A stretch of DNA of 64,000 nucleotides from Streptomyces sp. NBC_00234 (GTDB taxonomy: Bacteria; Actinomycetota; Actinomycetes; Streptomycetales; Streptomycetaceae), in assembly GCF_036195325.1 (NCBI RefSeq), contig NZ_CP108101.1, positions 6,882,001 to 6,946,000 on the forward strand, in the 5' to 3' direction. A program made the translations under genes and the position numbers. The notes beneath the pieces were generated by a model. The model was not told the origin of the DNA, searched no databases, and saw nothing but the letters and a program-made list of their open reading frames with translations. Shown here piece after piece: positions 33,811 through 42,412 of the stretch. Position 1 is the first letter of the stretch. Every line of letters begins with the position of its first letter.

Positions 33811-35795
33811 TGGCCACCGCCCGAGCGACCACCACGCCCGCCGTCGCCGGACCGCCGGGGCGCGGGGCCCTTCTGGCCCTGCGCCGCCGCCCGGCCCTCG
33901 CCAAGCTCCTGGTGCTCGCCCTGATCGCCGCCGTCGCCGTACCCGTCGTACACGCCCGCTGGGGCGGCGCGACCTGGCCCGGCGCCCTGACCGTCGATCT
34001 GACGGCCCCGCTCGGCGAGGTCAACGACTGGATCATCGCCAACCGCGACAGCCACCCGCTGTTCCTCTACTTCTTCGGCCACATCAGCAACGCCGTCGTC
34101 CTCTCGGTGCGCGGTGTCTACCTGGTGCTGCTCGCCCTCGGCTGGGCCGGAGTCACGGCCCTCGCCGCGGTCGTGGCCTGGCGGGTGGCGGGCCTGCGGC
34201 TCGCCCTCACGGCGGCGCTGTCCTTCGTCGTCTGCGGTCTGCTGGGCATGTGGGTGCCCACGATGCAGACGCTCGCCCTGATGACCGTCGCCGTCCTCGC
34301 CTCCGTGGTGCTGGGTGTCCTCCTCGGCCTCGCGGCCGGACTCTCGGACCGTACGTTCCGGGCGCTGCGCCCCGTACTCGACACCATGCAGGTGCTGCCC
34401 GCCTTCGCCTATCTGCTGCCCGTCGTGCTGGTCTTCGGCATCGGCGTGCCCGGCGCGGTCCTCGCGACCGTCGTCTACGCGGCTCCGCCCATGGCACGAC
34501 TCACCGCACTCGGGCTGCGCGGCGCCGACCAGGGCGTCATGGAGGCCGTCGGCTCCCTCGGCGCCACCGGCCGGCAGCGGCTGCTCACGGCCCGGCTGCC
34601 GCTGGCCCGCAGGGAACTGCTGCTCGGCCTCAACCAGTCGATCATGATGGCCCTTTCGATGGCCGTCATCGCGTCCGTGATCGGCGCAGGCGGCCTCGGC
34701 GACCGCGTCTACCAGGCGCTGTCCTCGGTCGACGTAGGCGCCGCACTCGCGGCGGGCATCCCGATCGTGCTGCTGGCCGTCGTCCTGGACCGTACGACCG
34801 AGGCCGCCGGCCGCCGGATCGGTGCCGAGCCCACCGGCCCCGCGGTCCTCCGCGGCGCGCGCGGCTGGGGCCTGGCCGCCGTCACCGTGGCGGCCGTCGC
34901 CGTCGTGGGACGGTTCACGGGCGGCCGGATCTGGCCCGAGAGCGCGATCGTCGCCATCGCCGGACCGGTCAACACCGCCAAGGAGTGGATGGTCGACCAC
35001 CTCTACACCGGAGTCCCGGTCGTCGGCGGCACCGCCGACTGGGCCGCCCACTTCACCGGCTGGGTGCTCAACCCGCTGCGCAGCGGACTCCAGGGCCTTC
35101 CCTGGTGGTCCGTCCTGCTGGTCGTCGCCGCCCTCGCCTGGACGATCGGCACCTGGCGCACGGCGCTGACCGCCGTACTGGCCATGGCGGCCATCGGCGT
35201 CCTCGGCGTCTGGGAGCCCTCGATGGACACCCTCAGCCAGGTCGTCGCCGCCGTCGCCGTCACCCTGGTCCTGGGCTTCGGCATCGCCATCGGCGCCGCA
35301 CGCAGCGAACGGTTCGAACGTCTGCTGCGCCCCGTCCTGGACGTCTTCCAGACCATGCCGCAGTTCGTCTACCTCATCCCCGTCGTCGCCCTCTTCGGCG
35401 TGGGCCGCGCCCCGGCCGCCGCCGCGGCCGTCGTCTACGCGCTGCCCGCCGTCGTCCGCATCACCACCCAGGGACTGCGGGGCGTGGACCCCGCCGCCAT
35501 GGAGTGCGCCCGTTCGCTGGGCGCCACCAGCGGCCAGCAGCTGCGCCAGGTCCAACTGCCGCTGGCCCGGCCCGCGCTGCTCCTCGCCGTGAACCAGGGC
35601 GTCGTCCTGGTCCTCGCCGTGGTCATCATCGGCGGGCTCGTCGGCTCGGGAGCGCTCGGATACCTCGTCGTGCTCGGCCTCGCCCAGGGCGACCTGGCCA
35701 CCGGCCTGGTGGCCGGAGCCGCGATCGTCTGCCTGGGACTGATGCTGGACCGGGTCACCCAGCCCACCACGCGCACCGCGCGGAAGGAGAGCTGA
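33810..35795 (+). CDS. Betaine/choline ABC transporter permease, two permease domains fused
   Basis: 661-aa membrane protein holding two complete binding-protein-dependent transport permease domains in one chain, about residues 90-330 and 400-650. Each half repeats the pattern L-R-P-V-L-D-x-x-Q-x-x-P-x-F-x-Y-L-x-P (LRPVLDTMQVLPAFAYLLPV; LRPVLDVFQTMPQFVYLIPV). Each also has an EAA-like loop (GVMEAVGSLGATGRQRLLTA; AAMECARSLGATSGQQLRQV). In most bacteria two separate or identical subunits do this; the fusion supplies the whole channel from one gene. The start TGATG overlaps the ATPase stop. Confidence 0.92.
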   Translation: MATARATTTPAVAGPPGRGALLALRRRPALAKLLVLALIAAVAVPVVHARWGGATWPGALTVDLTAPLGEVNDWIIANRDSHPLFLYFFGHISNAVVLSVRGVYLVLLALGWAGVTALAAVVAWRVAGLRLALTAALSFVVCGLLGMWVPTMQTLALMTVAVLASVVLGVLLGLAAGLSDRTFRALRPVLDTMQVLPAFAYLLPVVLVFGIGVPGAVLATVVYAAPPMARLTALGLRGADQGVMEAVGSLGATGRQRLLTARLPLARRELLLGLNQSIMMALSMAVIASVIGAGGLGDRVYQALSSVDVGAALAAGIPIVLLAVVLDRTTEAAGRRIGAEPTGPAVLRGARGWGLAAVTVAAVAVVGRFTGGRIWPESAIVAIAGPVNTAKEWMVDHLYTGVPVVGGTADWAAHFTGWVLNPLRSGLQGLPWWSVLLVVAALAWTIGTWRTALTAVLAMAAIGVLGVWEPSMDTLSQVVAAVAVTLVLGFGIAIGAARSERFERLLRPVLDVFQTMPQFVYLIPVVALFGVGRAPAAAAAVVYALPAVVRITTQGLRGVDPAAMECARSLGATSGQQLRQVQLPLARPALLLAVNQGVVLVLAVVIIGGLVGSGALGYLVVLGLAQGDLATGLVAGAAIVCLGLMLDRVTQPTTRTARKES

Positions 35796-35796
35796 C

Positions 35797-36780
35797 ATGG
35801 CTCGTACGCCGATCCGAACCCGTACCCGTGTGCTCGCGGCCGTCTCCTCGGCCGCCGCCCTGCTCGCCGTCACCGGCTGCGGCGCCGCGGACATGACGAA
35901 GCAGGGCTCCCCCTTCGCGGCCCCCGCGGGCATCAGGACCGTGACGCTCTCCGTGCAGTCCTGGGTCGGCGCGCAGGCCAACACGGCCGTCGCCCAGAAG
36001 ATCCTGGAGGACGAACTCGGCTACCGCGTCGACCTCGTCCAGACGGACGAGGTCCCCGCCTGGGACGCCCTGAGCCAGGGCCGGGTCGACGCGATCCTGG
36101 AGGACTGGGGCCACCCCGACCAGGAGAAGCTGTACGTCGACGAGAAGAAGACCATCGTCCCCGGCGGCGACCTGGGCGTCACCGGCCACATCGGCTGGTA
36201 CGTGCCGAAGTACTGGGCGGACGAGCACCCCGACGTCACGGACTGGAAGAACCTCGACAAGTACGCCGAGGAGCTGCGCACCCCGGAGAGCGGCGACAAG
36301 GGCCAGCTCATGGACGGTTCACCGTCCTACGTCACCAACGACACCGCGCTGGTGAAGAACCTCGGCCTGGACTACAAGGTCGTCTTCGCCGGGTCCGAGG
36401 CCGCCCAGATCACCCAGATCCAGCAGTTCGCCAAGGAGAAGAAGCCCTTCCTGAGCTACTGGTACCAGCCGCAGTGGCTGTTCAACGACGTACCGATGGT
36501 GGAGGTGAAACTCCCCGAGTACACCGAGGCGTGCGCGGCCAAGGACCCGAAGGACATCGACTGCGCCTACCCGACGACACCCTTGCAGAAGTACCTCAAC
36601 GCCGACTTCGCCCGGCGCGGCGGCGAGGCCGCGGACTTCCTCAAGAAGTTCAGGTGGACCGAGGACGCGCAGAACGAGGTGTCCAGGATGATCGCCTCGG
36701 AGAAGCTCACCCCGCAGCAGGCGGCCGGGCGCTGGGTCGACGAGAACCCGCACGTCTGGAAGAAGTGGCTGAAGAAGTAG
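35797..36780 (+). CDS. Betaine/choline-binding lipoprotein (ProX/OpuAC-type)
   Basis: 327-aa substrate-binding lipoprotein. The signal peptide ends at the lipobox LLAVTGC (Cys at about 28). The OpuAC-like domain follows: TLSVQSWVGAQANTAVAQKI, DEVPAWDALSQGRVDAILED, WGHP and SYWYQPQWLFNDVPM. The clustered tryptophan/tyrosine residues are suited to boxing a quaternary amine. It starts two bases after the permease stop and is the last gene of the five-gene operon, closed by a strong hairpin. Whether choline or glycine betaine is preferred cannot be told; the two oxidases upstream argue for choline. Confidence 0.9.
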   Translation: MARTPIRTRTRVLAAVSSAAALLAVTGCGAADMTKQGSPFAAPAGIRTVTLSVQSWVGAQANTAVAQKILEDELGYRVDLVQTDEVPAWDALSQGRVDAILEDWGHPDQEKLYVDEKKTIVPGGDLGVTGHIGWYVPKYWADEHPDVTDWKNLDKYAEELRTPESGDKGQLMDGSPSYVTNDTALVKNLGLDYKVVFAGSEAAQITQIQQFAKEKKPFLSYWYQPQWLFNDVPMVEVKLPEYTEACAAKDPKDIDCAYPTTPLQKYLNADFARRGGEAADFLKKFRWTEDAQNEVSRMIASEKLTPQQAAGRWVDENPHVWKKWLKK

Positions 36781-36795
36781 GCATGTGGTGAACGG

Positions 36796-36831
36796 GGGCG
36801 CTGCCGCGGACCGTCGTCCGCGGCAGCGCCC
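36796..36831. terminator. Strong bidirectional terminator between the betaine operon and the P450
   Basis: A perfect 16-bp stem (GGGCGCTGCCGCGGAC with its complement) around a 4-base loop. It lies 15 bases after the lipoprotein stop and 5 bases after the end of the convergent P450 gene. Confidence 0.9.
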
Positions 36832-36836
36832 GTGCG

Positions 36837-38228
36837 TCACCGTGCCCGCACCGTCGCCAGCACCTCGCGGTCCGGCTGCAGGGTCAGGGACGGTACGTGA
36901 CCGATGGTCCCCGGGTCCACGTCCAGATCGAAGCGGCGCGCGAGCACGGCCAGGATCAGGACGGCCTCCACCATCGCGAAGCGCGTACCGAGGCAGACCC
37001 GGGGGCCGCCGCCGAACGGGAACCACGCGTACTCCGCGATCTCGTCGCCGTTCTCCGGGTCCCAGCGCTCGGGCCGGAAGGTCTCCGGCTCGGGGAACCA
37101 GCGCGCGTCGCGCTGGGTGGACCACTGGCTGGTCCACACCCTCGTCCCCTCGGGCATCGGAAGGCCGCCGATCCGCGCCCCCTCCTTGGCCACCCCGGTG
37201 ACCAGCCAGATCGTCGGGTACAGGCGCAGGGTCTCCTTCACCACCGACTGGGCGTAGGTCAGTTGGGCGTAGTCGTCGAAGCCGGGCTCCCGGTCGCCGA
37301 GCACCCGGTCCAGCTCCTCGGTGAGGGCCGCGCGCGCCTGCGGGTTGCGGGCGAGCAGGTACCAGGCCCACACCAGCGTCGAACTGGTCGTCTCGTGGCC
37401 GCCGATGTAGAGGGTGACCGTCTCGTCGCGGATCTCCTCGTCGCTGAGGTGGGCACCCGTCTCGTCGACCGCGGTGAGCAGCCGGCTCAGCAGGTCGGGG
37501 CGCTCCCCGTCGCCGTCGCGGTGGCGCGCCACCACCCGGCCGACCTCGGCGTCGATGACGGCGGCGGCCTTCTTGATCCTGGCCCTGCCCGGTGTGGGCA
37601 CCCAGTCGGGGAGGATCGCGCCGATGCCGCTGAACTCCTTGCCGATCTCCTGCTGGGCGACGTCCATCGCCCGGCCCATGGACTCCGCGTCGGCCGGGGT
37701 GTCCACACCGAAGATGGTGCGGACCGCGATCTTCTGCGTCAGCGCCGCCATCTCCCGCTTGATGTCGACGCGTTCACCGTCCGACCAGGCGTCCGCCACC
37801 TCCACCGCGCACGAGGCCATCGTCGACGCGTACGACTTCACCTGCTTGGGCCGCACGGACGGCTGGACCAGCGAGCGCTTGCGCCGCCAGTCCGCACCGC
37901 GCGCCACCACGACGCCGTTTCCCATCACCGTGCGGAACGCGATGCCCAACGCCGGCTGGTCGAAGGTGCGTTCCGTCTCGGTGAGCAGCTCGCCTATGCA
38001 GTCGGGGTCGGACACGAACACGCAGCGGTTCCGGCCGAAGCGCCAGCTCACCATGTCCCCGTGACCGCGGAGCCGCTCGAAGAAGGCGAGCGGGTCCTTC
38101 GCGAACTGGGGAAGATTCCCGAGGAACGGCAACCCTCCGGGGCCCGGCACGAGCGCGTGGCCGCGCGGTCCGGCGACGACATCCGTGCCGCTGTCCGTAC
38201 CCGTACCCGCATCCGTATCCCTGGACAT
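36837..38228 (-). CDS. Cytochrome P450, E-class-like
   Basis: 463-aa P450 with the longer, fatty-acid/terpene-hydroxylase-like architecture rather than the compact CYP105/154 type. The proline-rich entry is PGPGGLPFLGNLPQFAKDPL. The I-helix is LYIGGHETTSST, the K-helix E332-T-L-R335 and the PERF-like motif is FRPERW. The heme loop is FPFGGGPRVCLG with Cys412. I chose ATG 38228, with GGAG eight bases upstream. It stands alone between a terminator and an unrelated VWA module; no redox partner or terpene cyclase is adjacent. The substrate is unknown. Confidence 0.92.
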   Translation of the reverse strand: MSRDTDAGTGTDSGTDVVAGPRGHALVPGPGGLPFLGNLPQFAKDPLAFFERLRGHGDMVSWRFGRNRCVFVSDPDCIGELLTETERTFDQPALGIAFRTVMGNGVVVARGADWRRKRSLVQPSVRPKQVKSYASTMASCAVEVADAWSDGERVDIKREMAALTQKIAVRTIFGVDTPADAESMGRAMDVAQQEIGKEFSGIGAILPDWVPTPGRARIKKAAAVIDAEVGRVVARHRDGDGERPDLLSRLLTAVDETGAHLSDEEIRDETVTLYIGGHETTSSTLVWAWYLLARNPQARAALTEELDRVLGDREPGFDDYAQLTYAQSVVKETLRLYPTIWLVTGVAKEGARIGGLPMPEGTRVWTSQWSTQRDARWFPEPETFRPERWDPENGDEIAEYAWFPFGGGPRVCLGTRFAMVEAVLILAVLARRFDLDVDPGTIGHVPSLTLQPDREVLATVRAR

Positions 38229-38428
38229 GAAAAGGACTCCGCTCCCTGGTGGCGCACCGGCCGGTACGCAGTGACCGTCCCCATCGAACACGACGGGGGA
38301 GCACTCCGGCAGGGCGTACGAACGGCATGGCCGGGAACCGTCATCGGCCTTGAGGAGTACGTGAGTTGTCGAGCCTAGCCGCAACAGGAACGGTATTCGA
38401 ACAGAGGGCTGCGAAGGTGGCGGCACGG

Positions 38429-38468
38429 ACGCCTGCCACCCGACGCGCTCGGGACGGGCGGCAGGCGT
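38429..38468. terminator. Hairpin after the VWA/membrane gene pair
   Basis: ACGCCTGCC (38429-38437) pairs with GGCAGGCGT (38460-38468) around a loop with its own partial dyad. It is placed just beyond the stop of the minus-strand membrane gene. Confidence 0.5.
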
Positions 38469-38498
38469 GGCACCGGCCCCGTCCCGAGCGGCATTCGG

Positions 38499-39350
38499 TC
38501 AGACGCCCTGCGGTACCCGGGAAGGACGACCCCGGCCGCGCGTCACGGAGTAGCCGAAGACGGCCGCCAGCGCACCGAGCACGCCGCCGCCCACGGTCCA
38601 CAGCCAGCGGTCCGTCCACCAGCCGGAGGCCCAGCCGTCGTCCGGTTCGCCGGCGAGCGTGCCCCGGTCCTCCTCGGTCCCGTCGTCCGCCGCCCGTTCC
38701 ACGGAGGACACGCCGGGCACCAGGGGTTCGGCGAGCGCGCCGTCCACGTCGTGGGCGCCGCCCCCTTCGACGGAGGTGACCTCCAGCTCCGAACCCACGG
38801 GCAGCCCGAGGTCCGTCGCGGGCAGGTCGAGGACCGTCAGACGGACGTAGTAGCTGCCGGGCAGCGGATCGTCCGCCCACGGCTCCGACCAGGCGCGTAC
38901 GGTCCGCAGGACACAGGTCAGTTCGACCGTGGCCGCGTCCGCCGCGGCCTTGCGCGTCTGGTGGCCGTACATGCACGCCTGCCGGCGCCGCAGTCCGTCG
39001 TACACGTCGATCTGCCAGGTGGACGCGCCGTGCCGGGTCGCGCTCTCGGGGAGCGTGACCTTCGCACGGACGGTCGCCCGCTGTCCCGCGTCGGCGGGGA
39101 ACACCCAGTAGAGGTAGTCGCCCGTGGAGGCTTCGGCGGTGGCGCGCTGCCCCTGCTGGACCGCGGTGGCGGTACGGAAGGTGGTGCCCGCCTCCGTGGG
39201 TCCGGCCCCGTCGTCGGAACCGGCACTCGCGCCGGGGCTCGGGCTGCCGCTGGTGGTGGCCGAGGGGGCGAGCGCCGTCGCGGAACCCGTGGAGGTCAGC
39301 AGGGCGAGGCCGGCCAGCAGGCCGCTCGCCAGTACACGTGTCGTACGCAT
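38499..39350 (-). CDS. Secreted, C-terminally anchored protein of unknown function
   Basis: 283 aa, not recognised beyond its topology. A signal peptide (RVLASGLLAGLALLTSTGSA) is followed by a Ser/Gly/Pro-rich linker. A beta-rich extracellular domain of about 150 residues (GDYLYWVFPADAGQRATVRA; TWQIDVYDGLRRRQACMYGH) follows. A second acidic linker, one transmembrane helix (WLWTVGGGVLGALAAVFGYS) and a short basic tail end the protein. The GDYLYWVFPADAGQ segment resembles the bacterial pre-peptidase C-terminal fold, but weakly. The start overlaps the stop of the VWA gene (TGATG), so the two proteins are made together and probably work together at the cell surface. Confidence 0.8.
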   Translation of the reverse strand: MRTTRVLASGLLAGLALLTSTGSATALAPSATTSGSPSPGASAGSDDGAGPTEAGTTFRTATAVQQGQRATAEASTGDYLYWVFPADAGQRATVRAKVTLPESATRHGASTWQIDVYDGLRRRQACMYGHQTRKAAADAATVELTCVLRTVRAWSEPWADDPLPGSYYVRLTVLDLPATDLGLPVGSELEVTSVEGGGAHDVDGALAEPLVPGVSSVERAADDGTEEDRGTLAGEPDDGWASGWWTDRWLWTVGGGVLGALAAVFGYSVTRGRGRPSRVPQGV

Positions 39351-40624
39351 CAGTTGGTCCTCCATACGGCGACGCGCCAGCGCGAGATCCAGCCGGTCAG
39401 CAGGCCCGCGACCAGTCCGGTGAGGACCAGTACGCCGAGCAGCCACCAGCCGCGGCCGAGGCCGAACGCGGCGACGTCCGCCGCCTCGTCCGGAGCGTCC
39501 ACCACGTCGATGGTCAGCTCGACCGGAAGTCCGGGCGAGGTCTTCACCGACGCAGGGGCAGAGAAGGAGTTGGCGACCTGGAGGCAGACCGCCTCGGGGC
39601 TCAGGTCCTCCTCGTCCGTGCCGTCCTGCTCGGCCTTGGGGTAGCGCAGCCCGGACGAGATCACATCCGTACGGCCGGTACCCGCCCCGGTACCGCGGAC
39701 GATCTCGCGGCCGTGCACGGTCACGGCCCGCAGCAGGACGCCGTAGTCGTTGTTGACGGCACGGTCGGCCGCCACGCTCACCGAGGCGCGCAGCTCCTGG
39801 CCGGGCAGTACGTCCACCCGGTACCAGCGGTGCTCGCCGAACTTCTCGCGGTCGGTATAGAGGCCGGCCTTGAGCGCCGGGGCCTCGGAACAGCTGTCCG
39901 CGCCCTCGGTCGCCACCGGAGTGACGACGGGCTCGGCCGCACGGTCCACCAACTGCTTGACGCGTCCGGAGAGTTCCTCCGTGTGCGTGACGGCCGTGTA
40001 GGTACCGCCGGTGGCCTCCGCGATGCAGGTCAGCTGCTGGCGGATCTTCGCGTTGGGCACCAGGCCCAGGGTGTCGATCACCAGATGGACACCGCGGGCG
40101 GCGATGTCGCGGGCCACCTCGCAGGGGTCGAGAGGGCCGCAGGTGTCCTCGCCGTCGGTGATGAGGACGATCCGCCGGGTGGCGTCGCCGCCCTCCAGGT
40201 CGTCGGCCGCGCCGAGCAGCGCCGGACCGATCGGGGTCCAGCCGGTGGGCGCCAGGGTGGCGACCGCGGTCTTGGCCTCGGTGCGGTCCAGCGGGCCGAC
40301 CGGGTAGAGCTGCTTGGTGTCCTTGCAGCCCGTCTTGCGGTCGTCGCCCGGGTAGTCGGCGCCGAGCGTCCGGATGCCGAGCTGCACCTCTTCGGGCACG
40401 GCGTCCAGCACTTCGTTGAACGCCTGCTTCGCGGCAGCCATTCGGGACTGGCCGTCGATGTCGCGGGCGCGCATGGAGCCGCTGACGTCGAGGACGAGCT
40501 CGACCTTGGGGGAGGGGGAGCCGGTGGGTTCGTCGGCCGCGGCGGGCAGGGCGGTGCCGAGCCACGCGGCCAGGGTGGCGAGCAGAACGCACACCCCGGC
40601 CCGCAGCCGTTTTCTTATGATCAT
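39350..40624 (-). CDS. Secreted VWA-domain protein with C-terminal membrane anchor
   Basis: 424 aa. The signal peptide (RAGVCVLLATLAAWLGTALP) is cleaved near AAADE. A von Willebrand A domain spans about residues 38-235, with a complete metal-adhesion site (LDVSGSM; later GWTPIG; VLITDGEDTCGP). A second extracellular domain of ~130 residues is of the same general kind as in the downstream partner (YTDREKFGEHRWYRVDVLPG). A transmembrane helix near 395-418 ends the chain. The two-gene arrangement suggests a surface adhesion or assembly complex; no pathway is known. Confidence 0.85.
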   Translation of the reverse strand: MIIRKRLRAGVCVLLATLAAWLGTALPAAADEPTGSPSPKVELVLDVSGSMRARDIDGQSRMAAAKQAFNEVLDAVPEEVQLGIRTLGADYPGDDRKTGCKDTKQLYPVGPLDRTEAKTAVATLAPTGWTPIGPALLGAADDLEGGDATRRIVLITDGEDTCGPLDPCEVARDIAARGVHLVIDTLGLVPNAKIRQQLTCIAEATGGTYTAVTHTEELSGRVKQLVDRAAEPVVTPVATEGADSCSEAPALKAGLYTDREKFGEHRWYRVDVLPGQELRASVSVAADRAVNNDYGVLLRAVTVHGREIVRGTGAGTGRTDVISSGLRYPKAEQDGTDEEDLSPEAVCLQVANSFSAPASVKTSPGLPVELTIDVVDAPDEAADVAAFGLGRGWWLLGVLVLTGLVAGLLTGWISRWRVAVWRTN

Positions 40625-40694
40625 CGCCGGATCCTATTGAAGATCCGGTGGCATCCCAAAACCGGTCCGGGGAAGGCCGGTTCGTGACCTGGGC

Positions 40695-42176
40695 TCAGCC
40701 TCCGAGTACCGGCCCGGCGGCCCGTTCCAGTACGGAACCGACCCGCTCCCAGGTTTCCATGTCCCTTTCCAGCGGGGGCAGTTGGTGGTCCTCCTTGCCG
40801 GTGTTCCAGGAGGTCGCCACGGCCACCGGATCGCCGCCGCCGGCCGCCGAGGCGGCGAGTGCGGCGGCGCCGCGCGCGACCAGCTCGCCACCGCCGGGCA
40901 CGAGGAGCGGGCGCCCGGAGAGGCGGCGCACGGTCTCCACCCAGGTGCGGCCGCCGGCCCCGCCGCCGATCAGTCGCAGCGGACGCGCGGCGACCGCGGG
41001 GTCGGCCGGGTCGAGGCCGCATGCCCGCAGCAGTTCGTCGAGCGCACGGAGGACGGTGAAGGCCGCGCCCTCGTAGGCGGCGCCCAGCAGTTGCTGCGGG
41101 GTGGTGTCGTGCCGCAGACCGGTGAGCAGGCCGGCGGCAAAGGGCAGGTCCGGCGTGCGTTCACCGTCCAGGTAGGGCAGCAGTACGGCCTCGCCGCCGG
41201 GCACCGCGTCGTCGCGGTGCAGGCCCAGCAGGGCGGCCACCTTGTCGACGGCGAGCGTGCAGTTGAGGGTGCAGGCCAGCGGGAGGTACGTACCGTCGGC
41301 GGCGGCGAAGCCGGAGAGGGCCGCCGACACGGGCCGGGTCCGGGACGCGGCGAACACCGTTCCCGAGGTGCCCAGGCTGAGCACCGGGTGGTCCAGGAGC
41401 CCGGCGCCGCCCAGGCCCAGACCGACGGCCGCGCTCATGTTGTCCCCGGTGCCCGCGGCGACGGCGATCCCGGCCGGCAGGCCGAGGGCCTCGGCGGCGG
41501 CGACGGTCAGGGAGCCGGTCCGGGTCGCCCCGGTGGCGGCCACCTCCGGCAGCAGGGCCCCGTCCAGGCCGAGGAGCGCGAGCAGTTCGGGGTCGTAGGC
41601 GCCGGTGGCCGTGGAGTACCAGCCGGTCCCCGAGGCGTCCCCGGGGTCGGTGAAGGCGGTGCCCGTGAGCCGCTCGGTCAGGAAGTCGTGGGGGAGGCGC
41701 ACGGCGGCGGCGGCCTCGACGGCGCCGGGGTCGTTCTCGCGCAGCCACTGCCACTTCGTCGCGGTGAGGGAGGCGACCGGCACCGAGCCGGTGCGCGCGG
41801 TCCACGCGCCGGGGCCGCCGAGAGCGGCGGTGAGGGCGGTGGCCTGCGGGGCGGACCGGGTGTCGTTCCACAGCATCGCCGGGCGCAGCGGGCGGCCCTC
41901 CCGGTCGAGCAGGACCAGGCCGTGCTGCTGCCCGGCGACGGCGATCGCGGTGACGGCCGAGGCGCCCGTCCCGGACTCCGCGAGCCCGGCGGTCACCGCC
42001 CGGGACAGGGCCTGCCACCAGATCTCGGGGTCGCTCTCGCGGGCCCCGCCCTCGCCGGTGACCGTGTGCGGGGCGCGGCCGACGGCGAGCAGCTCGCCGG
42101 TCACGGCGTCGGTCACCGCCGCCTTGGTGGACTGGGTGGAGCTGTCCACGCCGATGACGACGCTGCGCGGCGGCAT
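40695..42176 (-). CDS. xylB: Xylulokinase
   Basis: 493-aa FGGY-family sugar kinase that phosphorylates D-xylulose to xylulose-5-phosphate. The N-terminal phosphate-1 loop is IGVDSSTQSTKAAV. The substrate region AVAGQQHGLVLLDREGRPLRPAM has the QQHG motif diagnostic of xylulokinase, and LWNDTRS follows. The C-terminal ATP site is RLIGGGAGGRTWVET. It is divergent from xylA over a 236-bp region. It supplies the second step of xylose use by the pentose-phosphate pathway. Confidence 0.95.
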   Translation of the reverse strand: MPPRSVVIGVDSSTQSTKAAVTDAVTGELLAVGRAPHTVTGEGGARESDPEIWWQALSRAVTAGLAESGTGASAVTAIAVAGQQHGLVLLDREGRPLRPAMLWNDTRSAPQATALTAALGGPGAWTARTGSVPVASLTATKWQWLRENDPGAVEAAAAVRLPHDFLTERLTGTAFTDPGDASGTGWYSTATGAYDPELLALLGLDGALLPEVAATGATRTGSLTVAAAEALGLPAGIAVAAGTGDNMSAAVGLGLGGAGLLDHPVLSLGTSGTVFAASRTRPVSAALSGFAAADGTYLPLACTLNCTLAVDKVAALLGLHRDDAVPGGEAVLLPYLDGERTPDLPFAAGLLTGLRHDTTPQQLLGAAYEGAAFTVLRALDELLRACGLDPADPAVAARPLRLIGGGAGGRTWVETVRRLSGRPLLVPGGGELVARGAAALAASAAGGGDPVAVATSWNTGKEDHQLPPLERDMETWERVGSVLERAAGPVLGG

Positions 42177-42412
42177 GGGCTACCTCTTCTCGCCTGGGGA
42201 ACCGGTGTGCGAGGGGCACACGCGGAGATTTGGTCGTGCGGCAAACAAATTACGTGATCGAAACCCTCTGGACCAGGGGTGGATCAGGTTTTGTGGTGGC
42301 GGGGGGTTACGTCCCCGGGGTGCTCCGTGCATGATTAGTCATGACACTGAACAAATAGGGTCGGCCGGTGCTGCCGGTACCGGACCCGACAGCACTCGAA
42401 GGCGGCCAGACG
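42177..42412. promoter_or_regulatory. Divergent xylB/xylA promoter region with candidate operator elements
   Basis: This region is richer in A/T than its surroundings. It holds two AACAAAT repeats (42244-42250 and 42350-42356), a CATGA-TTAG-TCATG dyad (42330-42343) and an imperfect palindrome CCCTCTGGACCAGGGG (42264-42279). Bacillus XylR sites also contain GTTTGTT-like half-sites, so the ROK regulator at 44164-45420 may act here. That link is inference. Confidence 0.45.
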
